Source of the DNA: Burkholderiales bacterium
GTDB lineage: Bacteria; Pseudomonadota; Gammaproteobacteria; Burkholderiales; Burkholderiaceae_C
Length of the DNA stretch: 64,000 nucleotides
Direction of reading: 5' to 3'
Assembly: GCA_016702555.1 (NCBI GenBank)
Contig: JADJDV010000005.1
Span: 186,001-250,000, forward strand
The translations under genes were made by a program, and so were the position numbers. Below, piece after piece: positions 1 through 9,289 of the stretch. A model generated the notes under the pieces. The model was not told the origin of the DNA, searched no databases, and worked only from the letters and a program-made list of their open reading frames with translations. The stretch's first letter is position 1. Each line of letters starts with the position of its first letter.

Positions 1-175
1 CGGCTCGGTCTGCGGGTCTTTGGAATCGCGGGAAAAAGGGAACATTGCAGAGAAATGCTTGAGATGGCGCGGCGCGCCGACGTTGGCGCCGCCAAGGGCG
101 TATTTTCGCCCGGTTTTGTCGAAGCCTATTTGCGGTCTTGCGCACAGTGCGCGGGACGTGATCGCGGACAGGCAC

Positions 176-3100
176 TCAGCGCGCGGCCAGCGACAATTCG
201 GCGCGTGGCGACCAGGGGGCCGGCGCCCCGGCGGCAGCGCTGCCGGCGGCCGCTGGCGCGGGTGCGCTGGCGGCCGCACCCGTGCGCGCGGCACCGAGGA
301 ACAGGCGCTCGGCCGGCAGCTTCTTGCCCGCCAGGTAATCCTTCACCGCCACGCCGCGCTGCAGCGCCAGCTGGCGCATGGCGTCGTCGGTGATCTCGAT
401 GTGCGTCAGCAGCAGGCGCTCCATCTCGGGCACCGGCAGGTCGCGCAGCATGCCGACGGCGTTGCGCGGCTTGTCGGGAATGTCGGCGCGGCGGTACAGG
501 CGTTTGAGCAGCTCCGGATATTCGGCATCGGCCACAGCGCTGGGACGCGCACCGACGACGGCATCCGCGGCGCTCGCCGGCGCGGCTGCCGGCGTGGGCA
601 CCGATGCCGCTGGCGTCGATGGCGCTGCCACCGCACCGCCGCTTGCCGCGCGCTTTTCCGCCGCCACCAAGGCCAGCAGGCGCTGGCGCTTGTAGGGATC
701 GCGCTCGGCCTCCAGCCGCGCGGTACCGACCACGGTGAGCTGGAGCTGCGGCCGGTCGGCCAGCGCCTTGGCCACCTTGTCGAGCTGTTCGCGCGCCTTG
801 GCCCCCAGCTCGGCACTGCCGGGCGCAAAGGCAACGTGCGACATGTCCTCACCGCCGGCACCGCCCAGCGCGCGCGCCAGCAGCGTGAATGGCGCCGTGA
901 TGGCGCGGCCGATCAGGCCCACGATGGCCTTGAAGATGATCGGCCCGACCGAGAACTGCGGATCGTTCAGCGAACCGCTGATCGGCAGGTCCAGATCGAT
1001 CACGCCCTGGCTGTCGGCCAGCAGTGCGGTCGCCAGCTTGACCGGCAGGCTGGCCGGCGCGCCGGCCACCGGCTCGCCGAACTCGAGCTGGTTCAGCACC
1101 AGCTTGTTGGTCGCCGTCAGGCGGCCGTCGGGCTGCACCACGTAGGCCACGTCCATGCTGAGCTTGCCGCGCTCGATGCCGTGGCCGGCGTACTTGACCG
1201 CATACGGCGACAGCGGCGGCAGCTCCAGATCGCTCACCTTGGCCTGGATGTCCAGCGCCAGCGGCTTGGCCAGCGGGTTGAGCTTGCCCTTGATCTGCAG
1301 CGCGGCCGAGCCCTCGGCGCGGCCCGTGAGCTGCAGCTCGGCCATCTGCGGCGCGCCGGTCGGCGCCACCGAACTGAAAGCGCCCAGGCTGCCGTTCAGA
1401 TCGCTCAGGTCGGCCGAATAGTTGGGCCGGATGAAGCGGTCGGAAAACGCCACCCGCCCATTGGCCAGGCGCAGCGGGCCAACGCGGATCACCGGCGCCA
1501 TCGGATCGACCGGCGCCGCGACCGCCACCGGCGCGCTGGGCGCCGTCGGGGCCGCGCCCGAGTCCGCCGTGCCGCTGAACTCGCCCGCGGCCGGCATCGT
1601 GGACGCGGGCGCGCGCGTGGCAGCAGCAGTGGCGGGCGCCGCGGCGGCGGCCTCCGCCGGCGGCGGACTTGAGCACATCCTGCAGGTTGATGCGGCCATT
1701 GGGGTGGATGATCAGGCGCGCGTAGAAGTCCGACAGCAGCGTGTCCTTGACCTCGACCTGCATCGGCTTGGCCGGCTCGATCTGCACATCGAGGCCGCCC
1801 AGGCGCAGCTGCTTCCAGCTCAGCAGTTCCTCGCCCAGGCTGCCGGAGCGCGTGCCGACAGCGCGGCTGGCGGCGGGTGCCAGTGCCGCCTGCGAGCCGC
1901 CCGCCGCACTGGCGGCGGCCAGCGGACGCGCCGGCGCCGCGGCCGTGGTGGTGCTGCCGCCGCCCAGCTGGCGCTGCGTGTTTGACGCCGCGCCCGCGGC
2001 CACCGTCGATGGCTGCGCATCGGACGCGGTGGCGCTGCCCGGGCGGCTGTGCGTGCGCAGCTCGTCCACGCTGGCGTCACCGCGGATGCGCGCGCGCGGA
2101 CCGTGCGCGGTCTGTGTGAACGCCACCTGGCCCTGGAAACTGGTGTCGGCGCGCAGCAGGTCGATGTTGAGCGCATCGCCGAAATAAGGCTCAAAGGCGT
2201 GCACCGGCAGGCGCTGCGCCTCCAGCGTGCCCTGCGCCGCCAACGGCGCCAGGCCGAGCTGGCCACGCCAGGCCAGTCGCCCCGGCTCGGCGCGGCCGGC
2301 GCCGATGCGCGCCGACAGGCGCAGCGGGATCGGTTGCTTGCCGTTCAACTCGATCTTGCTGGCGTCGAGCTGAAGCTGGGTCAGCTCAGCCTCGACCGGC
2401 GCGCTGGCCGCCGCATCGCGCCAGCCGACATGGCCGCCAGTCAGTGCCACCTCGTTGACCAGCACCTTCCACGGAATGTCCGTCACCGGGCCACCGCGCG
2501 GCGGCTTGGTGGAGGCAGCGGGTTTGTCCTCCGTGGTGGCCGCCTGGCGCAGCCAGGCTTCATACATCAAGCTGCCGTCGGCGGCGCGCGCCACCGTGGT
2601 GCGCGGCGCCTGCAGCGCCAGCTTGCCGACCGTGACGGCGCGGCTGCGCAGGTCGACCAGCACCTCGTTCAACTCCAGCTGCTCGATGCTGGCCAGCGCG
2701 GCGGCGCTGGCGGCGCGCGCGCGGGGCGCCGATCGCGCGGGCGGAGCATCGGCGGCCGGCGCGGCGTCGGCCAGCATCAGCTGGCGCAGGGTCAGGCGCT
2801 CGGCCGCGACCTTCACGTCGGCCGGCAGGCCACTGGCCTGCGGCGGCGCCCAGCGCAGGCCGACGTGGGCGTCGAGATCGCCGGTCAGCCGCGGCACCAG
2901 GTGCGGCGCCAGGTAGGGTGCCGCCAGCGCCAGCGGCAGCCCGGCGAGGCGGGCATTGACTTCGGCGCCCTGCGCCGCCGCCGTGCCCTGGAACTCGATC
3001 GACGGCACGGCCTGGCGCGCCGCCGACGCGGCCGGTTCGGGCGCGGCGATCGGCGGTGTCGTCTTGCCGCCGCGCCGGCCCAGGCGCTGCGCACGCGCCG

Positions 3101-4505
3101 GGCGTGGCGGCGTGGCGTCCGGCAGCGCCGGCGTCAGGCCTTCGGTGCCGACCAGCGCCGCCGAGCCACTGAAGCTGAGCGGCTGCGCAAACGGCAGTCC
3201 GATGCCGCTGGCCATCAGCTCGAGCTCGTTCAGCCGCACCAGGGCGGCCGGTGTGTCGCCCTGGGCCGTGGTGTCGTCGCTGAAGTCGAGCGTGCCGCCG
3301 TGCACCGTCAGCTTGTCGAGCCGAACCTGCCACTCGGGCGCTGGTGCCGCCGCCGCTGCCGCGCCGCTGGCGCGCGACGCGGGGGGCTTGACCGCGACGG
3401 GGGCGCTGGCAGCACTGGCGGCTGGCTCGGACGCCGCCACCAACAGATTCAGTTGACCTTGGGCATCGCGCCGCAGCGCCAGTTGCGGCCCGTTCAGTTC
3501 GACTGCGCTCAGGTGCAGCTTGCGCTCGAACAGGCGCGCTTCGGCCAGCTCAAGCTTGAGCGCGTCGAAGGCCAGCGCGTCGGCGCCCTGCCCGTCCACC
3601 GATTTCAAGCCGCTCACCGCCAGCGTGCCGCGCAGGCGCAGCGATGGCTTGGGTGTCTGCTCAAAGCCCAGGCGCAGATCGGCATCCACCGTGGCCGCCT
3701 GCAGCTTGATGGGCAAGCCGGCCGGCACATAGCCCAGGTAAGGCTTTAAGTCCAGCCCGCTCAGGCGGAAGGCGGCGTCGGTGTGGCGCGAGGCGTCGAA
3801 GGGCAGCGCCTCAGCGCTGGAATCGAAGGCGCTGCCATTGGCCACGAAGGCCAGCTGCGGCTGCACCTTGATCTGCCGCTCGGCCGGCAGGTTGCTGATG
3901 AAGGGCAGCGTCAGCCGCAGATCGCGCACCTCGTGATGGCGACCTATGGCGCGGTCGTCGAAGTCGATGCGGCCGTCCTGCAACTCGATGTTGTAGAGCG
4001 CAAAGCGCGCCGGCTCGCTCGGCTCGGACGGCTGCGGGCGCGCCGCCAGCCTGGCCAGAATGTCATCAATGTCGTAGCGGCCGTCGCCCAGATGGGTCAG
4101 ACGCACGACGGGCGCCTCGATGCGCAGCGCGTCGATCACCGGCGCCAGGCGGAAGATGGACTGCAGTCCGGCGTCGGCATAGACGCGCTTAACGCTGAAT
4201 TGATCGGGCGCGCCATCGGCACCGCCGATGGCGACGTCGCTCAGCGCCAGTTCCAGCGTCCAGGGCTTGAATTCGACCGCGCCGATGCGCACCGCGCGCC
4301 CGAGCTGCTCGCTGCCGATCTTCTCGCCCTGCCACTTCAGCAAAGGCGGCAGACCCAGCCAGCCGATCGCCCACAGGCCCAGCAATCCGGCCATGGCATA
4401 CAAAGTGCGGCGCAGCCAGCGCCGGGTGGCCCGCCGGTGCGACGGCGCGAACCGGATGGAAACCGGAGCGGTGGAATCGGGGGACTGCGGGTTGCCTGGC
4501 ATCAC
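176..4505 (-). CDS. DUF748 / AsmA-like envelope protein (apparent frameshift)
   Basis: Very large envelope protein of the DUF748 group, which is related to AsmA; family members are thought to span or bridge the envelope, but no reaction is established. It starts with GTG at 4505 or ATG at 4502. One membrane segment lies near residues 30-50, followed by a long repetitive beta-rich region with Ala/Pro-rich linkers. The last third resembles an OmpA-like segment (FAPGSAELG, then a Lys/Arg-rich helix). The frame breaks in an Ala-rich linker near 1651-1660: upstream reads INLQDVLKSAAG, downstream EAAAAAPATAAATRAP. Removing one base joins the halves into about 1442 residues, ending at the TGA at 176. 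I read this as one gene with a base error, though a real break cannot be excluded. Confidence 0.8.
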
Positions 4506-4590
4506 GGTTGCGGATTGTCGCCTCGTCCCATCAACGTCGCCGACGATACGCCGCCGACAGGACCTTGAACAGTCCCGCGCAGAAAGCAGG

Positions 4591-4631
4591 AAAGCCCGGC
4601 GTTTCGGCCTTCAGCCTGCCCGCCGGGCTTT
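4591..4631. other. perfect 11-bp inverted repeat
   Basis: AAAGCCCGGCG at 4591-4601 pairs perfectly with CGCCGGGCTTT at 4621-4631 across a 19-base loop. It lies 86 bases upstream of the DUF748 start, so it would fold in that gene's leader if transcription begins further right. No T-run follows on either strand, so it is a poor intrinsic terminator. Confidence 0.5.
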
Positions 4632-5013
4632 CAGGCAGCGTGACAAAAACGTCATGGTCTGCCAGGAACCGCATCGGAAAGCTTGCTGTTTCCGGCTGCG
4701 GTGAAGGCAAGAGATTGCCTTCGTTGCATGGGCTGGAGGGTGACCATGTCATTGCATCGGCTGCAACGAACCGGTTCCTGTCAGCCCGGTGTCCGACTGG
4801 TTCGGACAAGCCCAATGTAGGCCAAGCATCGGCCTTAGGCCAGTGGTGAATTTCAATCCGCCAGCGCCGGCTTATTGTCCCCGTCAATCGGATAAGCGGA
4901 TGTCCTGCGCAGCGCTTGTGGCGGTGTGGCCGGATGCTCCCAAGCGCGGAGCAGGCACGGCGCGTAGGAGATTTCTTATGTCAAAAATGGAATCTGGACT
5001 CTAAATTTCAGTC

Positions 5014-5043
5014 TTGACGCATTATTTGCCCCAAACCTAGAAT
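5014..5043 (+). promoter_or_regulatory. sigma-70-type promoter for the transglycosylase
   Basis: TTGACG at 5014-5019 and TAGAAT at 5038-5043, with an 18-base spacer. Each hexamer differs from consensus at one position. It faces the transglycosylase start at 5263 and would give a leader of about 210 bases, long enough for regulation in the leader. Confidence 0.6.
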
Positions 5044-5262
5044 GCCTGGGTCCCGACAGAATCAGTGGGAATTTTTTTGTCTTTTGCCGATTTCGGCAAG
5101 CCGCGTTGCCCCAGATTCAGTACGGGCGCCAGCAGTCACAGGCGCCGGCAACGCGGTCAATGAACCCCAGGATGCGAGAAGCGGTCGCCCGCGACGGCAT
5201 GTCACCCAAGTGATGCGCCCCGACTCGGCAAACCCACCGCCCCGCATCGAGCAAGGAGCGCC

Positions 5263-6087
5263 ATGACAGCGTCTGCAACGCTGGCCGCAGTGGGAAGCGG
5301 CCTGAAGACCTTCGCCGGTGACGTGGCGGAAGGATTGCTAGAGATTACCCACAACAGCCTGGCCCTGGTCGGCATCGTGGTGGTGCTGACCGTGGCCCTG
5401 CTGGGCGCGCGGCCCGACCTGCGCGAGCAGGGCGAGCAGCAGTTGAGCGAATGGCTGACCGCGCGCCAGGTGGCCGCGCTGGGGATCACGCCGGAGCCCA
5501 ACGCCATCGAGCGCGCCACCGCCGCCAACCCCAAGGAGCTGCCGCGCGAGCAGGCCAACGTGGCGCAGTGGATCAGCAAAAAATACCGCGTGGCGCCCGA
5601 GCCGGTGTCGGCGCTGGTGGCCGAGGCCTACGACGCTGGCCGCGCCCACAAGCTCGACCCCACGCTGATCCTGGCCGTGATGGCGATCGAGTCCAGTTTC
5701 AACCCGTTCGCGCAAAGCCCGGTCGGCGCGCAGGGCTTGATGCAGGTGATGACGCAGATCCACTCCGACAAGTACCAGCACTTCGGCGGCCAGTACGCGG
5801 CCTTCGATCCGAAGACCAATCTGCGCGTGGGCGTGAAGATCCTGCAGGAATACATCGGCCGCGCCGGCTCGGTCGAGGGCGGGTTGAAGTGGTACGTGGG
5901 CGCCGCCAACCTGGCCAGCGACGGCGGCTACGCCGCCAAGGTGATGGGCGAGCATGCGCGCCTGAACCAGGTCGCGCGCGGCGGCGCGGTGTCGTTGAAC
6001 GACAACACGCCGATGCCGCGCAACAGCGCACCGCGAGCGCCCACCGACGCCACCGCGCAGCTCAAGGTCGCCGCACTGTCTTCCTGA
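5263..6087 (+). CDS. lytic transglycosylase, SLT domain
   Basis: Peptidoglycan lytic transglycosylase of 274 residues, cleaving the MurNAc-GlcNAc bond with formation of a 1,6-anhydro end. A membrane segment near residues 32-48 (SLALVGIVVVLTVALLG) acts as a signal anchor and leaves the rest periplasmic. The SLT core begins near residue 125: ILAVMAIESSFNPFAQ carries the catalytic Glu of the E-S motif, followed by GAQGLMQVM and later the GLKWYVGAAN segment. It stands alone on the plus strand behind its own promoter. It is closest to MltC/Slt-type single-domain enzymes; the exact subclass cannot be told from sequence alone. Confidence 0.88.
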   Translation: MTASATLAAVGSGLKTFAGDVAEGLLEITHNSLALVGIVVVLTVALLGARPDLREQGEQQLSEWLTARQVAALGITPEPNAIERATAANPKELPREQANVAQWISKKYRVAPEPVSALVAEAYDAGRAHKLDPTLILAVMAIESSFNPFAQSPVGAQGLMQVMTQIHSDKYQHFGGQYAAFDPKTNLRVGVKILQEYIGRAGSVEGGLKWYVGAANLASDGGYAAKVMGEHARLNQVARGGAVSLNDNTPMPRNSAPRAPTDATAQLKVAALSS

Positions 6088-6118
6088 TTCCGGCCAGTCG
6101 GCGCACCAGCGCGTCGGC

Positions 6119-6124
6119 TAAACT
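6119..6124 (+). promoter_or_regulatory. candidate -10 element for the glyA riboswitch transcript
   Basis: TAAACT lies seven bases before the first conserved riboswitch nucleotides, so a start near 6131 would begin the transcript exactly at the aptamer. No good -35 hexamer is visible 16-18 bases upstream, so the promoter is weak or needs an activator. Confidence 0.45.
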
Positions 6125-6130
6125 TGCCGC

Positions 6131-6271
6131 CGTGCGCAACTGGCGATAGGCATCGGGTGCAATCCCCGAAGCCGACGTGGACCGCGGGCGGCAGCGCCGC
6201 CGAACACCACGGGGAAGCGCGCCGTTCGATGCCCGCGGGGCATCGGGTGTTTTCAGCCGTTCGCCTGGGCA
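6131..6271 (+). promoter_or_regulatory. ZTP riboswitch (pfl motif) upstream of glyA
   Basis: The region matches the pfl/ZTP aptamer, which senses ZMP/ZTP, the purine-pathway intermediate that builds up when 10-formyltetrahydrofolate is short. Visible hallmarks are GCGCAACTGGCGAT at 6134-6147, closing-stem partner GGGGAAGCGC at 6211-6220, the inner GACGTGG/CCACG pairing, and the conserved 3' GTTCGCCTGGGC at 6259-6270. The CGCC of that segment can form the known pseudoknot with GGCG at 6142-6145. A variable hairpin (GATGCCCGCGGGGCATC) fills the linker. glyA supplies one-carbon units to folate, so placing it under ZTP control fits the known role of this class. No database scan was run. Confidence 0.9.
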
Positions 6272-6272
6272 G

Positions 6273-6307
6273 CTCTTGCGTTTTCCAAGAGACGACCTTC
6301 TCGAAGG
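6273..6307 (+). promoter_or_regulatory. expression platform with ribosome-site hairpin
   Basis: Just after the aptamer, CTCTTG (6273-6278) pairs with CAAGAG (6286-6291). CCTTC (6296-6300) can then pair with GAAGG (6303-6307), which is the ribosome-binding site of glyA. With no T-run, control is more likely at translation than at termination. Which fold ligand binding favours cannot be read directly. Confidence 0.5.
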
Positions 6308-6313
6308 ACTGCC

Positions 6314-7564
6314 GTGTTCAATCGTTCCACCCACACCATTGCCGCCACCGATCCCGAGGTCTGGGCCGCCATCCAGGCCGAGCACCAGCGCCAGGAAGAC
6401 CACATCGAGCTGATCGCCAGCGAGAACTACGCCTCACCCGCCGTGCTGGCCGCCGCCGGCACGCAGCTGACCAACAAGTACGCCGAGGGCTACCCCGGCC
6501 GCCGCTATTACGGCGGTTGCGAGCATGTCGACGTGGCCGAGCAGCTCGCCATCGACCGCGTCAAGCAACTCTTCGGCGCCGAGGCCGCCAACGTGCAGCC
6601 ACACTGCGGCGCCAGCGCCAACATTGCCGTGCTGATGGCCTTCTGCAAGCCCGGCGACACCATCATGGGCATGAGCCTGGCCGAGGGCGGGCACCTGACG
6701 CACGGCATGCCGCTGAATATGTCGGGCAAGTGGTTCAACGTGGTGTCCTACGGCCTGAACGCGCAAGAAGCCATCGACTACGACGCGATGGAGCGCAAGG
6801 CGCATGAGCACAAGCCCAAGCTGATCATTGCCGGCGCCTCGGCCTATTCGCTGGAGATCGACTTCGCCCGCTTCGCCAAGGTGGCCAAGGACATCGGCGC
6901 CATCTACATGGTCGACATGGCGCACTATGCCGGTCTGATTGCGGGCGGCTGCTACCCCAACCCGGTGCCGCACGCCGACGTGGTGACCAGCACCACGCAC
7001 AAGAGCCTGCGCGGACCGCGCGCCGGCTTCATCCTGATGAAGGCCGAGCACGAGAAGGCCATCAACAGCGCCGTCTTCCCCGGTCTGCAGGGTGGCCCGC
7101 TGATGCACATCATCGCGGCCAAGGCCATCGCGTTCAAGGAAGCGCTGCAACCCGAGTTCAAGCAGTACGCGCTGCAGGTGAAAAAGAACGCGCAGGTGGT
7201 GGCCCAGACACTGACCGAGCGCGGCCTGCGCATCGTCAGCGGCGGCACCGAAAGCCACGTGATGCTGGTCGATCTGCGCCCCAAGGGCATCACCGGCAAG
7301 GACGCTGAAGGCGTGCTGGGCAGCGCGCACATGACGATCAACAAGAACGCCATCCCCAACGACCCCGAAAAGCCGATGGTGACCAGCGGCGTGCGCATCG
7401 GCACCCCGGCGATGACCACACGCGGCTTCAAGGAAGAAGAAGCCCGCGCCACCGCCAACCTGGTCGCCGACGTGCTCGACAACCCACGCGACGAGGCCAA
7501 CCTGGCCGCCGTGCGCGAGAAGGTGGCCAAGCTGACCAAGGCGTTTCCCGTTTACGGCGGGTAA
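6314..7564 (+). CDS. glyA: serine hydroxymethyltransferase
   Basis: PLP enzyme interconverting serine plus tetrahydrofolate with glycine plus 5,10-methylenetetrahydrofolate, the main cytoplasmic source of one-carbon units for purines, thymidylate and methionine. It has 416 residues, the usual bacterial length. The PLP lysine is Lys-230 in [21 protein letters not shown] near residue 32 and the [11 protein letters not shown] loop near 58 are also standard. It starts with GTG at 6314, six bases after GAAGG. It follows the ZTP riboswitch and ends just before a palindromic repeat that separates it from nrdR. Confidence 0.98.
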   Translation: MFNRSTHTIAATDPEVWAAIQAEHQRQEDHIELIASENYASPAVLAAAGTQLTNKYAEGYPGRRYYGGCEHVDVAEQLAIDRVKQLFGAEAANVQPHCGASANIAVLMAFCKPGDTIMGMSLAEGGHLTHGMPLNMSGKWFNVVSYGLNAQEAIDYDAMERKAHEHKPKLIIAGASAYSLEIDFARFAKVAKDIGAIYMVDMAHYAGLIAGGCYPNPVPHADVVTSTTHKSLRGPRAGFILMKAEHEKAINSAVFPGLQGGPLMHIIAAKAIAFKEALQPEFKQYALQVKKNAQVVAQTLTERGLRIVSGGTESHVMLVDLRPKGITGKDAEGVLGSAHMTINKNAIPNDPEKPMVTSGVRIGTPAMTTRGFKEEEARATANLVADVLDNPRDEANLAAVREKVAKLTKAFPVYGG

Positions 7565-7571
7565 GCTTTTC

Positions 7572-7669
7572 TTGAACGCAAAGGTCGCAGAGATTGCGCA
7601 GAAATCGCAAAAGAAGATTTGGGTGTCTTCCGCGTTTTTTGCGTCTTCTTTGCGGTTTTTGCGTTCAAA
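7572..7669. repeat. A/G-rich palindromic interspersed repeat, copy 1
   Basis: The 5' arm (7574-7617) is built from repeated cgcaaag/cgcagag units; the 3' arm (7626-7668) is its imperfect complement. The arms would fold into a long hairpin between the glyA stop and the nrdR start. A second copy lies at 17828-17935. Arm composition (A/G on one strand, T/C on the other) is clearly unlike the GC-rich flanks. Confidence 0.75.
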
Positions 7670-7682
7670 ACATCGGTAATCC

Positions 7683-8132
7683 ATGCGCTGCCCGTTCTGC
7701 GCCCACACCGAAACCAACGTCGTGGACAGCCGCGTCTCCGACGACGGCGACTTCATCCGTCGGCGGCGCCAGTGTGGGCATTGCGGCAAGCGCTTCACCA
7801 CTTACGAGCGGCCGGACGTCAGCTTTCCCAGCATCGTCAAGAAGGACGGCCGCCGTGTGCCCTATCTGCGTGGCAAGCTGCAGGCTTCGCTGGATCTGGC
7901 GCTGCGCAAGCGCCCGGTCAGCACCGAGCAGACCGATGCTGCCATCGAGCGCATCGAGGAAAAGCTGCTGGGCACCGGCGCGCGCGAAGTGGCGTCCAGC
8001 CGGCTCGGCGAACTGGTGATGCGCGAGCTGAAGAAGCTGGACCAGGTCGCCTACGTGCGCTTTGCCAGCGTGTACCGCAGCTTCGAGGACATCGACGAGT
8101 TCCGCGCATTGGTGGACGAAGTGCGGCGCTGA
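7683..8132 (+). CDS. nrdR: transcriptional repressor NrdR
   Basis: Zinc-finger plus ATP-cone repressor of ribonucleotide reductase genes, binding NrdR boxes when dATP/ATP is bound. It has 149 residues, the standard length. The N-terminal zinc ribbon uses CPFC (3-6) and CGHC (31-34), followed by the signature RFTTYER. The ATP cone spans about 47-135, beginning with the SIVKKDGRR element. It lies downstream of glyA, a common order in Burkholderiales, and both genes serve nucleotide synthesis. The palindromic repeat sits between them, so co-transcription is uncertain. Confidence 0.97.
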   Translation: MRCPFCAHTETNVVDSRVSDDGDFIRRRRQCGHCGKRFTTYERPDVSFPSIVKKDGRRVPYLRGKLQASLDLALRKRPVSTEQTDAAIERIEEKLLGTGAREVASSRLGELVMRELKKLDQVAYVRFASVYRSFEDIDEFRALVDEVRR

Positions 8133-8166
8133 CCGCCGATGCCGCAGCGACGCACGCGGGGCACCC

Positions 8167-8613
8167 TCAGGCGGGCAGGCGCGCCCTCACCCACTGCACG
8201 ATCTGCGCCGGGTTGGTCATGGCGCCGGTCTGGCGCGCCACTTCCTTGCCACCCACGAACAGCGCCAGCGTGGGGATGCTGCGGATGTTGTAGCGTGCGC
8301 CGAGCGCCTGCGCTGCCTCGGTGTTGACCTTGGCCACGCGCACGCGCGGCTCCAGTTGCGCGGCGGCCTGCTCGTAGGCCGGCGCCATCATGCGGCAAGG
8401 GCCGCACCAGGGCGCCCAGAAATCCACCAGAACGGGGATCTGGCTGCGCAGCACATGCTTGTCGAACGCCGTCACGTCATCCAGCGCGACCGGCTGAGCA
8501 GTGAACAGCGGCTGATGGCACTGGCCGCAGTCGGGCGCGCTGCCCAACTGGTCCGACTTGACGCGGTTGGTGGTGTGGCAATGCGGACAAACGATGTGCA
8601 GCGCTTCGCTCAT
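8167..8613 (-). CDS. trxC: thioredoxin 2 with N-terminal zinc finger
   Basis: Cytoplasmic disulfide reductase used in oxidative stress. It has 148 residues with the redox motif WCGPC at 69-73 inside a normal thioredoxin fold (cis-Pro in RSIPTL). The N-terminal zinc site CPHC (9-12) and CGQC (29-32) distinguishes TrxC from TrxA. It starts at ATG 8613, 13 bases after the small gene 8627-8971, so the two are probably co-transcribed. It converges on nrdR with 34 bases between the stops. Confidence 0.96.
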   Translation of the reverse strand: MSEALHIVCPHCHTTNRVKSDQLGSAPDCGQCHQPLFTAQPVALDDVTAFDKHVLRSQIPVLVDFWAPWCGPCRMMAPAYEQAAAQLEPRVRVAKVNTEAAQALGARYNIRSIPTLALFVGGKEVARQTGAMTNPAQIVQWVRARLPA

Positions 8614-8626
8614 GGCGGCTCCGGTG

Positions 8627-8971
8627 TCAGGCGGCAGATGCGGCGTCGGGCGCGGCCGGATCGGACGCGGGTTTGCGGCGCGCGGCGGCGATTGCCTCGC
8701 AGGCGCTCATCTCGGCCCGCATGGCGGCGTCCAGGGGCGAGCGGCACAGGCCGGCGTCGGCGTAGTGCAGGTTTTCATACAGCGCCGCGGCGGCCGGGCT
8801 TTGCGCCAGCAACGGCTGCCAGTCGATCTCGGCATCCTGCAGCATGGTGGACAGGCGCGCGGCCACGGTGCGGTACTGGTGGGCGTCGACCGCTTGCTGG
8901 CTGGCATCCAGCCGCTCCAGCAACTGCGCCAGCACGGCGGCGGTTCGGGTGGGGGCTTGCAATGTCTTCAT
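8627..8971 (-). CDS. small hypothetical protein, upstream of trxC
   Basis: A 114-residue soluble protein that I do not recognise. It is mostly helical by composition, with an Ala-rich C-terminal tail and no signal peptide, membrane segment or metal motif. The ATG at 8971 and tight spacing to trxC (13 bases) support it as a real gene in a short operon. Any link to redox work is only inferred from position. Confidence 0.7.
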   Translation of the reverse strand: MKTLQAPTRTAAVLAQLLERLDASQQAVDAHQYRTVAARLSTMLQDAEIDWQPLLAQSPAAAALYENLHYADAGLCRSPLDAAMRAEMSACEAIAAARRKPASDPAAPDAASAA

Positions 8972-9049
8972 GTTTCGGCAATTGGGGGTGGGCGGCGCGA
9001 ATGCAAGATCGGGCGCCCGCGGTGCGCCTGATGCTCTGCAGGCCGGCGA

Positions 9050-9283
9050 TCAGCGCGCCCGCAGGGGATCAAGCAGGCGGCGCAGTCCGGCCTGGTCGAT
9101 CTCGTGCATCAGCGCCAGCAGACGACCCAGTTCACCCTTGGGAAAGCCCTTCTGCGCGAACCAGTTCAGGTACGCGCTGGGCAGATCGGCGATCAGCCGG
9201 CCCTGGTATTTTCCGAAAGGCATGGCCAGCGTCACCAGCCGCTGCAACTGCTCGGCGTCGTGCGGCGGCGCGGGCGCGCTCAC
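9050..9283 (-). CDS. DUF3820 family protein
   Basis: A 77-residue protein whose core (MPFGKYQGRLIADLPSAYLNWF, residues 21 onward) is the signature of DUF3820, a small family often placed next to nucleases or helicases; the function is unknown. The start is GTG at 9283, six bases after the stop of the aminotransferase gene, so translation is probably coupled. Length is typical for the family. Confidence 0.82.
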   Translation of the reverse strand: MSAPAPPHDAEQLQRLVTLAMPFGKYQGRLIADLPSAYLNWFAQKGFPKGELGRLLALMHEIDQAGLRRLLDPLRAR

Positions 9284-9289
9284 CCGCGG

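Larger units (their letters stand above)
4506..5262. other. 757-bp divergent intergenic region
   Basis: Gene-free stretch between two divergent genes, less GC-rich than its surroundings. It holds a perfect 11-bp inverted repeat (4591-4601 with 4621-4631), a perfect 7-bp hairpin (4790-4796 with 4802-4808) and a good sigma-70-type promoter (5014-5043) facing right. Short open frames here show no recognisable protein and no convincing ribosome-binding site. A small RNA or a long structured leader is possible but not shown. Confidence 0.5.

Noticed and set aside
96..111. Small hairpin GGGCG/CGCCC near the left end as a DUF748 terminator
   Set aside because: Stem is only five pairs and the T-run is on the plus strand, while the gene ends on the minus strand.
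4531..4887. 118-codon frame in the large intergenic gap
   Set aside because: No ribosome site, no recognisable domain, and it covers an inverted repeat; coding is not supported.
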